A stretch of 64,000 nucleotides of DNA from positions 1 through 64,000 of the forward strand of contig CADDYT010000011.1 in assembly GCA_902810755.1 (NCBI GenBank), in the 5' to 3' direction. Positions 42,874-50,110 of the stretch are shown here, one piece after another (the stretch's first letter is position 1; every line of letters starts with the position of its first letter). Both the position numbers and the translations under genes were made by a program. Below the pieces are notes generated by a model that saw nothing but the letters and a program-made list of their open reading frames with translations, was not told where the DNA came from and did not search any database. This DNA is from Chloroflexota bacterium. Lineage in GTDB: Bacteria; Chloroflexota; Ktedonobacteria; Ktedonobacterales; Ktedonobacteraceae.

Positions 42874-43494
42874 ATGAAAACGTTTTTGACGAAATACCTG
42901 CGCCCGGCGCTGGTGCTGACGCTGCTTCTGACGATTGTGACCGGCTTTCTTTATCCGGGCGTAGTTACCGGCCTGTCGCAGTTGCTCTTCCACTCCCAGG
43001 CCAACGGCAGTCTGGTATATAATGCGCAGGGACAGGTGATCGGTTCGCAGTTGATCGGGCAATACTGGACAGAGCCGCAATACTTTCACGGGCGGCCTTC
43101 GGCCACCGTCAACCAGAACACGGGGCAGCCGCAGCCATATAACGCGGAGAACTCAACGGCCTCAAATCTGGGGCCGACGAATAAGACACTTATTCAGGAT
43201 GTGCAGCAGCGCGTGGCGGCGTGGAAAGCCGAGTTTAAAGCGGAGGGACTGCCCGTTCCTTCCGGCCCGGTGCCGGTTGATCTCGTCACGACCTCTGGCT
43301 CTGGCTTAGACCCGGACATCACGATTGCTGGCGCGCTCTATCAGGTGCCGATTGTGGCGAAGGCGCGCGGGTTGAGCGAGAGCGTGGTGCAACAACTGGT
43401 CATGAGCCATGTGCATGGCCGCTTCCTGGGCATCTTTGGCGAGCCGTATGTCAACGTCCTTGAATTGAATATGGCGCTGGATGCGCTGAAGTAG
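42874..43494 (+). CDS. kdpC: Potassium-transporting ATPase subunit KdpC
   Basis: KdpC is the single-span subunit needed for assembly and high ATP affinity. It has 206 residues. The N-terminal membrane helix (about 11-33, LVLTLLLTIVTGFLYPGVVT) is followed by the family motifs GSQLIGQYWTEPQYFHGRPS, SGSGLDPDITIAGALYQVP and VNVLELNMALD. The start follows AGGAAAGG. It is directly followed by the short kdpD. Confidence 0.95.
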   Translation: MKTFLTKYLRPALVLTLLLTIVTGFLYPGVVTGLSQLLFHSQANGSLVYNAQGQVIGSQLIGQYWTEPQYFHGRPSATVNQNTGQPQPYNAENSTASNLGPTNKTLIQDVQQRVAAWKAEFKAEGLPVPSGPVPVDLVTTSGSGLDPDITIAGALYQVPIVAKARGLSESVVQQLVMSHVHGRFLGIFGEPYVNVLELNMALDALK

Positions 43495-43501
43495 CAAATT
43501 G

Positions 43502-44839
43502 ATGAGCAAGATGAGCGAGCAACCATCTGATCCTGGCACTCCGCAGCGCGAGGAGGGTCGGCCAGACCCGGAAGAACTGCTGCGCCGCTATAGCCTGCGC
43601 GATAGCGATCTGGGCGTTGTTCCCCCGGCTGCTCCTGCACAGGGGCAGACAGGAGAGCAGCCTGACTCGCAGGATAGCGGCTATGGACACCGGCGCGGTC
43701 GCCTGCGCGTCTACCTGGCCTCGGCGGCAGGAGCGGGCAAGACCTATGCTATGCTCAACGAGGGACATCGCCGCGAGAGTCGGGGAACCGACGTGGTGGT
43801 CGGCTATGTCGAAACGCATGGCCGACCCCAGACGCAGGCGCAGATCGGAGATTTAGAGATCATTCCGCGCAAGAAAGTCTCCTACCGGGGCGTGACGCTC
43901 GAAGAGATGGATACGGATGCTATCATCGCTCGCCATCCCAGAGTGGCGCTTATCGATGAACTGGCACATACCAACGTCCCCGGCTCCAGGCACGCCAAAC
44001 GCTATCAGGATGTGCTGGAAATCCTTGCCGCAGGCATCGACGTGGTCACAACTCTCAACATCCAGCACCTTGAGAGCCTCAACGACCTGGTTGCCAGCAT
44101 CACCGGCGTGCGCGTGCGCGAAACGTTGCCAGACTGGATTCTCGATCAGGCCGACGAGGTTGAGCTTGTGGACATCTCTCCCCACGCCCTGCGCCAGCGC
44201 ATGAAACACGGTAACATTTACCCGCGCGACCGCATTGATGCCGCGCTCAACAATTTCTTCCGTGAAGGGAACCTGACGGCGCTGCGCGAGCTGGCCTTGC
44301 GCCGCACAGCAGAGAAGACGGAAGAACAACTTCAGCAGTATATGAGCGAACACGGCATCCACGCCGTCTGGCCCGCCAGCGAGCGCGTGATGGTCGGCTT
44401 CGATGCGCGCCCGCATACCCGTCAGGTCATTCGTGACGCCTGGAGGCTTGCGCATGGTTTGCACGCTGACCTCATCGCCATCAATATCCAGCCGCAGGGC
44501 TATCTCGCTTTCACGAACAAACTGATCGGCTGGCTCAAGTATGGCGGAGAGGCGAAGAGACACAGAGAGGCCGCCATGAAACGTCTGCAGGAACATGCGG
44601 TGCTGGCCGAAGACCTGGGGGCCGAGGTCATACACGCCAGGAGCAACAATATTGCAAAAACCCTCGTCGAGATTGCCCGCGAGCGTCAGATCACGCAACT
44701 CGTGCTGGGCCAGCCAGCGCGCAGCCGCTGGGAAGAACTCCTGCGCGGCTCGACCATCAACCGGGTGCTACGCATGAGCCGCGATATCGATATCCACCTT
44801 GTGCCGTTGGAGAGGGGTGAAGATGAGGGAATATTCTGA
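43502..44839 (+). CDS. kdpD: Short KdpD: N-terminal sensor domain plus USP, no kinase
   Basis: The protein has about 445 residues from ATG 43502 (GTG/TTG and ATG 43511 are alternatives). It has the KdpD N-terminal domain with Walker A ASAAGAGKT and LIDELAHTNVPGSRHAKRYQ, then a UspA-like domain (about 290-435) with VMVGFDARPHTRQV and LVLGQPARSRWEELLRGS. The four membrane helices, GAF and histidine-kinase domains of full KdpD (about 890 residues) are absent, and the frame ends cleanly. Short KdpD forms exist in cyanobacteria and some other phyla. It could bind ATP or c-di-AMP as a regulator, but cannot phosphorylate a response regulator. Confidence 0.88.
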   Translation: MSKMSEQPSDPGTPQREEGRPDPEELLRRYSLRDSDLGVVPPAAPAQGQTGEQPDSQDSGYGHRRGRLRVYLASAAGAGKTYAMLNEGHRRESRGTDVVVGYVETHGRPQTQAQIGDLEIIPRKKVSYRGVTLEEMDTDAIIARHPRVALIDELAHTNVPGSRHAKRYQDVLEILAAGIDVVTTLNIQHLESLNDLVASITGVRVRETLPDWILDQADEVELVDISPHALRQRMKHGNIYPRDRIDAALNNFFREGNLTALRELALRRTAEKTEEQLQQYMSEHGIHAVWPASERVMVGFDARPHTRQVIRDAWRLAHGLHADLIAINIQPQGYLAFTNKLIGWLKYGGEAKRHREAAMKRLQEHAVLAEDLGAEVIHARSNNIAKTLVEIARERQITQLVLGQPARSRWEELLRGSTINRVLRMSRDIDIHLVPLERGEDEGIF

Positions 44840-44844
44840 CAGAA

Positions 44845-44860
44845 AAAGTTAGATAACTTT
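44845..44860 (+). promoter_or_regulatory. Perfect 7-bp dyad after kdpD
   Basis: AAAGTTA and TAACTTT are perfect inverted halves around GA, starting 5 nt after the kdpD stop and about 195 nt before hsp20. It may be an operator of the hsp20 gene or part of a weak terminator. It does not match CIRCE or HAIR heat-shock operators. Confidence 0.4.
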
Positions 44861-44904
44861 ACGGAATAAATAAGATCACCTCATTGTTTCTATTGATGGA
44901 AACA

Positions 44905-45004
44905 GGAAAAAGGGGTGGCATCCCCGGTGAGGTGGTTTGAAAAGTGACGAAACCGGAAAACCAACAGGTAGTGTTGAACAAGGCCGACTGCCACCTCTCT
45001 TTCC
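44905..45004 (+). ncRNA. Candidate structured leader RNA of hsp20
   Basis: GGAAAAAGGGGTGGCA (44905-44920) pairs with TGCCACCTCTCTTTCC (44989-45004) over 16 positions with one mismatch and one G-T pair. Within the 68-nt enclosed part GGTTT (44933-44937) can pair with AAACC (44949-44953). It lies in the 215-nt leader of the hsp20 gene and matches no riboswitch class I recognise. It may be a thermosensor or a new cis-regulatory RNA. Confidence 0.5.
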
Positions 45005-45054
45005 TGGTATCGTAAGCGCCTTGCTGCGCAATTTCACTAAGGAGGTGATTGCGT

Positions 45055-45612
45055 ATGACTACTCTGGTACGTTATGATCCCTGGCGTGAAATGCTCAGTT
45101 TGCGTGATGCGATGAACCGGCTCTTTGATGAGAGCTTTGTCCGTCCGTTCAGGTTTGGTAACTGGCTGACCTTGCCTCAGCCCTTCATCGGTACGCCGGT
45201 ATCGATGAATGTCTACGAGACCCCTCATGGCTATGAGGTGCAGGTCATGCTGCCCGGTATCAAACTGGATAACCTGGATGTGACGGTACAGGACAACACC
45301 CTGGTCATCAAAGGTGAATATCCATCTATAGATGAGCAGGGGAAAGAGGGTACCTGGTTGGTGCGTGAGATCGGCACCGGGACGTTCCAGCGTTCTATTA
45401 CCTTCCCGAAGCCGATTGACGCCGATAAAATTGAGAGCAGCTATCACAATGGCGTGCTGACCATCACGGTACCTCTGAGTGAGGAGAGCAAGCCCAAACG
45501 GATCAGCATCACCGGTGGCCAGGCTCAGCTTCCAGGCAGTAATGTCGAGCCTCAAGTCGAGACTCAGCATGCTGAACCTGAGAAGGAACTGAGCGCAGCC
45601 GGTGTTCGCTGA
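45055..45612 (+). CDS. hsp20: Small heat shock protein, Hsp20 family
   Basis: Hsp20 proteins hold unfolding proteins in oligomers until refolded. The protein has 185 residues. ATG 45055 follows AAGGAGGTGATT. The N-terminal arm YDPWREMLSLRDAMNRLFDE is standard. The alpha-crystallin domain (about 45-150) runs from TPVSMNVYETPHGYEVQVML to the conserved LTITVPLSEESKPKRISIT. The usual I-x-I anchor is represented by ISI; the tail is Glu/Gln-rich. An upstream ATCACCTC (44875-44882) is fully complementary to the SD region (45042-45049), so heat could expose the site. Confidence 0.95.
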   Translation: MTTLVRYDPWREMLSLRDAMNRLFDESFVRPFRFGNWLTLPQPFIGTPVSMNVYETPHGYEVQVMLPGIKLDNLDVTVQDNTLVIKGEYPSIDEQGKEGTWLVREIGTGTFQRSITFPKPIDADKIESSYHNGVLTITVPLSEESKPKRISITGGQAQLPGSNVEPQVETQHAEPEKELSAAGVR

Positions 45613-45621
45613 TACGAAGAA

Positions 45622-45647
45622 GGCCGGGGGAAAACTCCTCGGCCTCT
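45622..45647 (+). terminator. Terminator of hsp20
   Basis: AGGCCGGGG and CCTCGGCCT pair over 9 bp with one G-T pair and a short A-rich loop, followed by CTCCTCTTC. It starts 10 nt after the stop codon. Confidence 0.6.
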
Positions 45648-45702
45648 CCTCTTCAGCCTTCCTGAGAAAGGAGAAGCGCGTTTGATGAGAATCGTGCGGC
45701 CT

Positions 45703-45804
45703 ATCTTCAGTGGAAGGTGAAGCCGGAGAAGTATGGGAACCCATGACGACGATGGTTCCATCGGGCGGTCGGGAGCGATCGCAAGGTGGACTTCCAGTGA
45801 AGAT
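45703..45804. ncRNA. Possible structured RNA between two terminators
   Basis: ATCTTCAGTGGAAG (45703-45716) and CTTCCAGTGAAGAT (45791-45804) are inverted copies with one mismatch. The 74 nt inside carry further palindromes: ATGGG-AA-CCCAT, CGATGG-TT-CCATCG and GCGATCGC. The element lies between the hsp20 terminator and a second strong terminator, so a small RNA could be made here. No homologue is known to me. Confidence 0.35.
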
Positions 45805-45877
45805 GGGCTTCCAGGAGTCAGGTATCCCCTCTTGAAGTATATGCCTCCTGTCTACTTTCTTCGTTTTGTTGCATGAA

Positions 45878-45914
45878 AAAGAGGAGCTGCCCGCTGGTTG
45901 GGCAGCTCCTCTTT
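45878..45914. terminator. Strong bidirectional terminator
   Basis: AAAGAGGAGCTGCCC (45878-45892) and GGGCAGCTCCTCTTT (45900-45914) form a perfect 15-bp stem with a 7-nt loop, A-rich before and T-rich after. It separates hsp20 from the minus-strand CPBP/ftsH operon. Confidence 0.9.
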
Positions 45915-45933
45915 ATTATTGAGAGGCAGCATG

Positions 45934-46620
45934 TCACAGGTGAAACAGAAGTGGGAGCAGAACATAGGCGTAGCCATCGTTAAGTGCGTGCATGAGCATG
46001 CAGGCAACCAGGTTGCGTTGCCAGATGTAGAGCAATGTCACCACTATCGCCCACACACCGATCTGGATGGCTCCAGCCAGCCCGTATCCGGCGAGATGTG
46101 CCAGAGCAAAGCCGATAAGGGAGATAATGGCTCCCCACCAGATATTTCCGGTAAGCATGCGAATGCGTTCAATGACGTAGCCGCGAAACAGCACTTCCTC
46201 ACAAAAACCGGCGGTCAGTGGAATGGCAATGCGCAACAGCAGGGGAACGCTGGCGAAGGAGGATATATTGATCGTACTCAGTTTGAGAAATTGCACCAGT
46301 AGAGATGAGATGGCAAAGGAGAGCAAACCCAGCAGCCAGAAAACAATGGCCCATCCCACCTGCTTCCAGGTAGGCCATTGTAGATGAATAGAACTCAAAG
46401 GTTGCCGTTCAAAGAACACAATAATGGCAAGAACTGCCAGCGCCGCAATCCACTCAAAGGCGAATATAAGGACGAGAACCAGCGAGAAGTTTACCGGCTT
46501 TGGCACTATCCAGCGCAAGGCAAACGTAAAGGCCGGTAGACCGATTAAGGAGATAAAAAGTCCGATCCAGGTTGCAAATGAGATATGTTGCTTCTCTATC
46601 TTTGTCGTTGCCATACTCAT
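45934..46620 (-). CDS. CPBP-family intramembrane protease
   Basis: The protein has 228 residues and about six to seven membrane helices. The Abi/CPBP motifs are EEVLFRGYVIERIR (Glu-Glu and Arg), FALAHLAGYG (His) and MHALNDG (His, Asn), which build the metal site of CAAX-type (Rce1-like) proteases. Bacterial members process prenylated or other membrane substrates, or protect against bacteriocins. Its ATG overlaps the ftsH stop by 4 nt, so the two membrane proteases are translated together. Confidence 0.85.
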   Translation of the reverse strand: MSMATTKIEKQHISFATWIGLFISLIGLPAFTFALRWIVPKPVNFSLVLVLIFAFEWIAALAVLAIIVFFERQPLSSIHLQWPTWKQVGWAIVFWLLGLLSFAISSLLVQFLKLSTINISSFASVPLLLRIAIPLTAGFCEEVLFRGYVIERIRMLTGNIWWGAIISLIGFALAHLAGYGLAGAIQIGVWAIVVTLLYIWQRNLVACMLMHALNDGYAYVLLPLLFHL

Positions 46621-48689
46621 AAGCTCCCTCCTTGATGAATACTTGTTCTGTCGCCCTCTCCACTCGCTACGGAGTTCGAAACGGGCTGTGCGGCGGCAAT
46701 GAGAGAGAGAACCTGTTCGCGTTCCAGCACTTCCTCCTGAAGCAGGGCCTGAGCCAGGCGATCCAGAGCGGCGCGGTGTTCGGTAAGCACCGTGCGGGCT
46801 TGTTGATGGGCTTCCTCCAGGAGCCGTTCTACCTCGGCATCCACGCGCTGTGCTGTCGCCTCTGCATACAGGCGACTATGCTCATGCAGGGAAGGTTGGC
46901 CGAGGAAAGTATTTTCGTTCTCCAGATCATAGGCGACTACCCCTGTACTTTCACCCATGCCCCATTCGGTCACCATCCGTCTTGCCAGACGCGTTGCCTC
47001 TTTGAGATCGTTTTCCGCCCCCGAGGTGATTTCACCCAGGGCAACTTCCTCTGCTGTCCTGCCGCCCAGGGCAACGGCCAGACGCTGGAGGAGATAAGAA
47101 CGCGGGTAGTTGTGCCGATCATCCTCTGGCAAAAACTGCGTGACGCCGAGCGAGCGCCCGCGTGGCACAATGGTCACTTTATAGAGCGGATCAACTTCAG
47201 GTAGTACAGCTGCGACCAGGGCATGGCCCCCTTCGTGATAGGCCACAATACGCCGCTCACGCTCATCCATGAGGGCTTCCCGTTTGCCTCCCAGCAGCAA
47301 TTTATCCAGCGCCTCCTGGAAGTCGTAGCGATCTACCCGAATCTTGCCATGCCGGGCCGCCGCCAGCGCGGCCTCATTTACCAGATTTGCCAGATCCGCG
47401 CCTGAGAAGCCGGGGGTACCGCGAGCCAGTTCCTCCAGATTAACATCAGGGGCTAATGGAACGTTGCGGGTATGAATGCGCAGAATGGCTTCCCGACCGC
47501 GTCGTTCAGGGCGGTCAACCACCACCTGGCGATCAAAGCGACCGGGACGGAGCAGGGCCGGATCAAGGACATCGGGACGGTTGGTTGCGGCCAGAACCAC
47601 AATGGCCTCGTGTGGCTCGAAGCCATCCATCTCGACAAGCATTTGCTCCAATGTATGTTCTCGTTCATCGTTACTGGCAATGGTACCCGCACCGCTTCGT
47701 GTTCGCCCGATGGCATCGATCTCATCAATGAAAATGATGCAGGGGGCATGTTTGCGCGCCTGCGCAAACAGGTCGCGTACACGACTGGCTCCGACGCCGA
47801 CGAATAGTTCGACAAAGTCGGTGGCACTCGCGCTGAAGAATGGCACCCCTGCCTCACCGGCGACGGCGCGCGCCAGCAAGGTTTTACCCGTCCCCGGTGG
47901 GCCAACTAGCAGCACGCCCTTGGGAATATGCGCGCCGATCTTGAGGAAACGTTGGGGGTCGCGCAAGAAGTCGATGACTTCACGCAATTCCATCTTAGCC
48001 TCGTCTACTCCTGCCACGTCGGCGAAAGTGGTTGTGGGGCGCTCCTCGCTGTAAAGCTTCGCCCGGCTCCGCCCGATGCCAAAGAGGCCGCCACTCTGCA
48101 AGTCCTGCATCTGGCGCATACCGCGCCAGCTCATAAAGCCGACATAGAGCAGGAAGAAGACTGGCAGCAGGTTTACAAACCATACCAGAGCTGTTTGCCA
48201 CCAGGGGGACTGTACCGGCTCTGCACTCACCTCTACCCCTTGTTTCTCTAACAAAGGCAAGAGGCCAGGGTCGCCCGTTGCCGGTATAAAGGTTGTGAAG
48301 CTGGTTGCTGTGACTGCTCCCTGTCCGTTGCTCTGTTGCTCGTGGAGAGGAGTTTTGAAAGTGCCACTGACGGAATCGTCGCTCCTGATCGTCACGCTGC
48401 GTACATTGCCCCGCTCTACCTGCTGCAAAAAGCTACTGTAGGACAGACTGATTGTTGTTGCCTGCCCGGCGCCTGCCAGATTGAAGAACAGCGGGCCGTA
48501 GAAGAACAGGTTGATCAAGAATATCAACAGGAGCAACCAGAGCCAGAAGCCCAATCGTTTGCGAGAAGGATCCCGCTGTGATGGTTCCCTGGATTGTTGC
48601 TGCCGGGGCGTATCGCTGGCTGAAAAGCGGGGAGGTTGATAGCGTGATACTCGCCCCTGCGCCTCTGAAGTCTTTGTTGTCTGCTGCAT
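46617..48689 (-). CDS. ftsH: ATP-dependent zinc metalloprotease FtsH
   Basis: FtsH degrades misfolded membrane and some soluble proteins. The protein has 690 residues. A 45-residue polar extension precedes two membrane helices (about 47-70 and 165-187) that flank an outer domain. The AAA domain has Walker A GPPGTGKT (about 263), Walker [12 protein letters not shown] and the SRH with [20 protein letters not shown]. The zinc motif is HEGGH (about 485), with Gly instead of the usual Ala. A third ligand Asp lies further on. It heads a two-gene operon with the CPBP protease. Confidence 0.95.
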   Translation of the reverse strand: MQQTTKTSEAQGRVSRYQPPRFSASDTPRQQQSREPSQRDPSRKRLGFWLWLLLLIFLINLFFYGPLFFNLAGAGQATTISLSYSSFLQQVERGNVRSVTIRSDDSVSGTFKTPLHEQQSNGQGAVTATSFTTFIPATGDPGLLPLLEKQGVEVSAEPVQSPWWQTALVWFVNLLPVFFLLYVGFMSWRGMRQMQDLQSGGLFGIGRSRAKLYSEERPTTTFADVAGVDEAKMELREVIDFLRDPQRFLKIGAHIPKGVLLVGPPGTGKTLLARAVAGEAGVPFFSASATDFVELFVGVGASRVRDLFAQARKHAPCIIFIDEIDAIGRTRSGAGTIASNDEREHTLEQMLVEMDGFEPHEAIVVLAATNRPDVLDPALLRPGRFDRQVVVDRPERRGREAILRIHTRNVPLAPDVNLEELARGTPGFSGADLANLVNEAALAAARHGKIRVDRYDFQEALDKLLLGGKREALMDERERRIVAYHEGGHALVAAVLPEVDPLYKVTIVPRGRSLGVTQFLPEDDRHNYPRSYLLQRLAVALGGRTAEEVALGEITSGAENDLKEATRLARRMVTEWGMGESTGVVAYDLENENTFLGQPSLHEHSRLYAEATAQRVDAEVERLLEEAHQQARTVLTEHRAALDRLAQALLQEEVLEREQVLSLIAAAQPVSNSVASGEGDRTSIHQGGSL

Positions 48690-48874
48690 GCTGGCCCCTT
48701 TCCCTGCTGAAAAGCAGGAGGTAGAAAATACTTTTACCTGCGCTTTCTTCTAGTTTTCACCTGGCTCTACACTTTTTTCGCTCACTTTCCTATGAAAGGC
48801 AGCGGCGTAGCAACAGCACCCGCCGCTGCCTTTAAGTCTACGTCCCTCAAGAGAGATGATGTATGGTTACGCGC

Positions 48875-49417
48875 TTATACCTGCGCGGGATGCTGGATGC
48901 GCCCGCTCCATGTCCCGGCATGCTGCTCGATCCATCTTCCCAGCGGGATGGCGACGGCCAGCAGGACAACGAGAACCAGCGCACCGATCAAGAAGGTCTG
49001 GGGTTCGGGGAAGTTCAGATTAAAGAGCGCATCGAGCGAGAACTGCCCGGCCCCCATAATACCGATAGCTACAGCAACGGCGAGCAAGACCAGATTATAC
49101 TCATAGCCGCCCTGGCTGTTCCAGAAGCCCTTTGGCCAGTGAACTTTCGCAATGGCCACGAGCATAACCCCACAGACAAGCAATGCAGCGATCGGAGTGA
49201 TGAAGCCAACCGCCAGCAAGAGGCCACCGATAAACTCACCCAGAGCAGCAATAACCGCCCACAAGCGAGCCGGGCGAAGTCCCAGATGTGTCATCATCTG
49301 ACTGGTTCCGGTCAGCCCATGGCCGCCGAAGAGGCCAAAGAGTTTCTGGACGCCATGTCCAACAAAGATGAGACCAGTAACGAGACGTAAGAGAAGCAAA
49401 CCAGATGCAATCATCAT
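48875..49417 (-). CDS. DoxX-family membrane protein
   Basis: The protein has 180 residues. The ATG at 49417 follows AAAGGAGG. Typical DoxX stretches are LLLLRLVTGLIFVGHGVQKL and LGEFIGGLLLAVGFITPIAA. About five membrane helices are visible, one more than in the small DoxX at 33.4 kb. The middle loop KVHWPKGFWNSQGGYEYNLV is typical of the family. It lies between ftsH and the small 67-residue gene on the same strand, possibly part of the same stress-responsive set. Confidence 0.85.
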   Translation of the reverse strand: MMIASGLLLLRLVTGLIFVGHGVQKLFGLFGGHGLTGTSQMMTHLGLRPARLWAVIAALGEFIGGLLLAVGFITPIAALLVCGVMLVAIAKVHWPKGFWNSQGGYEYNLVLLAVAVAIGIMGAGQFSLDALFNLNFPEPQTFLIGALVLVVLLAVAIPLGRWIEQHAGTWSGRIQHPAQV

Positions 49418-49499
49418 AGCATGTATCCTCCTTTCATCTCTTTGTTTTGTGCTGCACTTTACGCCGCACTATTCAATTCCTTTTTTGACAGGTTTCAAT

Positions 49500-49703
49500 T
49501 CATCGTCCAAACCCCTCACGGGCAAGTGCGCGCTTATGAGAAGTCTGGAGCATCTTCCAGAGGTTCTCCTTCGCCAGGCTGGCATAGACGCGAGCTTCCT
49601 CATCAGGAACATGCCCTGCCAGCTCATCAATTTGCGCGCAGACTTCGCGAGTCGCTCGTTCCAGATCGGCGAAGGTTCCCATCACAACGAATGGCTGTGC
49701 CAT
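49500..49703 (-). CDS. Conserved-looking 67-residue protein, unknown
   Basis: This protein has no recognised family. ATG 49703 has a very strong site, AAGGAGGTGAGCG, as good as that of hsp20. The sequence is amphipathic and mostly helical (FADLERATREVCAQIDELAG), with a possible dimer-forming pattern and a basic C-terminus (HKRALAREGFGR). A promoter lies upstream at 49770-49798. Its place before DoxX and ftsH suggests a small stress protein, but this is only context. Confidence 0.65.
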   Translation of the reverse strand: MAQPFVVMGTFADLERATREVCAQIDELAGHVPDEEARVYASLAKENLWKMLQTSHKRALAREGFGR

Positions 49704-49769
49704 ACGCTCACCTCCTTCGGATTGCCTTCCTTCGTGTGTCTTCTCTGCATGCTGGATGTTCCATTTCTA

Positions 49770-49798
49770 TACATATAGCATCTCACAAAATATGTCAA
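49770..49798 (-). promoter_or_regulatory. Sigma-70-type promoter for the 49703 gene
   Basis: On the minus strand TTGACA (49798-49793), a 17-nt spacer and TATGTA (49775-49770) lie about 65 nt before the start codon. Confidence 0.65.
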
Positions 49799-49836
49799 GT
49801 GATCTAACGGAACTCAAATATAACGCTAACACTTCT

Positions 49837-50028
49837 CTAACACATTTCCTTGCTGACTGCTTCCCAGGGGAAACAGAGAAAATAAGCAAAGGCGAGAGAA
49901 AGATCGAAGCGCATCACTTCTTCGGCAAAGTCGAGTACGAAGCCTTGCTTTGCGCAGGAAGTGACAATCTCGTCGGTAATTGCTTCGCAGCGAATAGTCT
50001 GGGTGTCGGGTGAATGTTCTTGCGTCAT
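49837..50028 (-). CDS. Possible 63-residue protein, unknown
   Basis: The minus-strand frame from ATG 50028 reads MTQEHSPDTQTIRCEAITDE and continues to EMC. Third codon positions are GC-rich (for example GAC ACC CAG, CGC TGC, GTC ACT TCC), as in real genes here. There is no clear ribosome binding site and no family match, so it could be a chance frame. Confidence 0.4.
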   Translation of the reverse strand: MTQEHSPDTQTIRCEAITDEIVTSCAKQGFVLDFAEEVMRFDLSLAFAYFLCFPWEAVSKEMC

Positions 50029-50110
50029 AGAATGGAGCCATTCGGAATGGATATGAAGGGTAACAGAAAAGAGCTATAGATATGTTCAGACCGGTAACTC
50101 TCTGGCCTGT

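Larger units (their letters stand above)
45613..45933. other. Intergenic region with two terminators and an inverted repeat
   Basis: This holds the hsp20 terminator (45622-45647), a possible RNA structure bounded by a 14-nt inverted repeat (45703-45716 with 45791-45804) and the strong bidirectional terminator 45878-45914. No protein gene is supported. Confidence 0.6.
49704..50110. other. Gene-poor region
   Basis: About 400 nt with the promoter at 49770-49798 and one possible small gene at 49837-50028. Nothing else is recognised. Confidence 0.5.

Noticed and set aside
44905..45004. c-di-AMP (ydaO), fluoride, cobalamin or other known riboswitch upstream of hsp20
   Set aside because: I compared it from memory with these classes; the conserved cores are not present, so it is kept only as an unclassified structured element.
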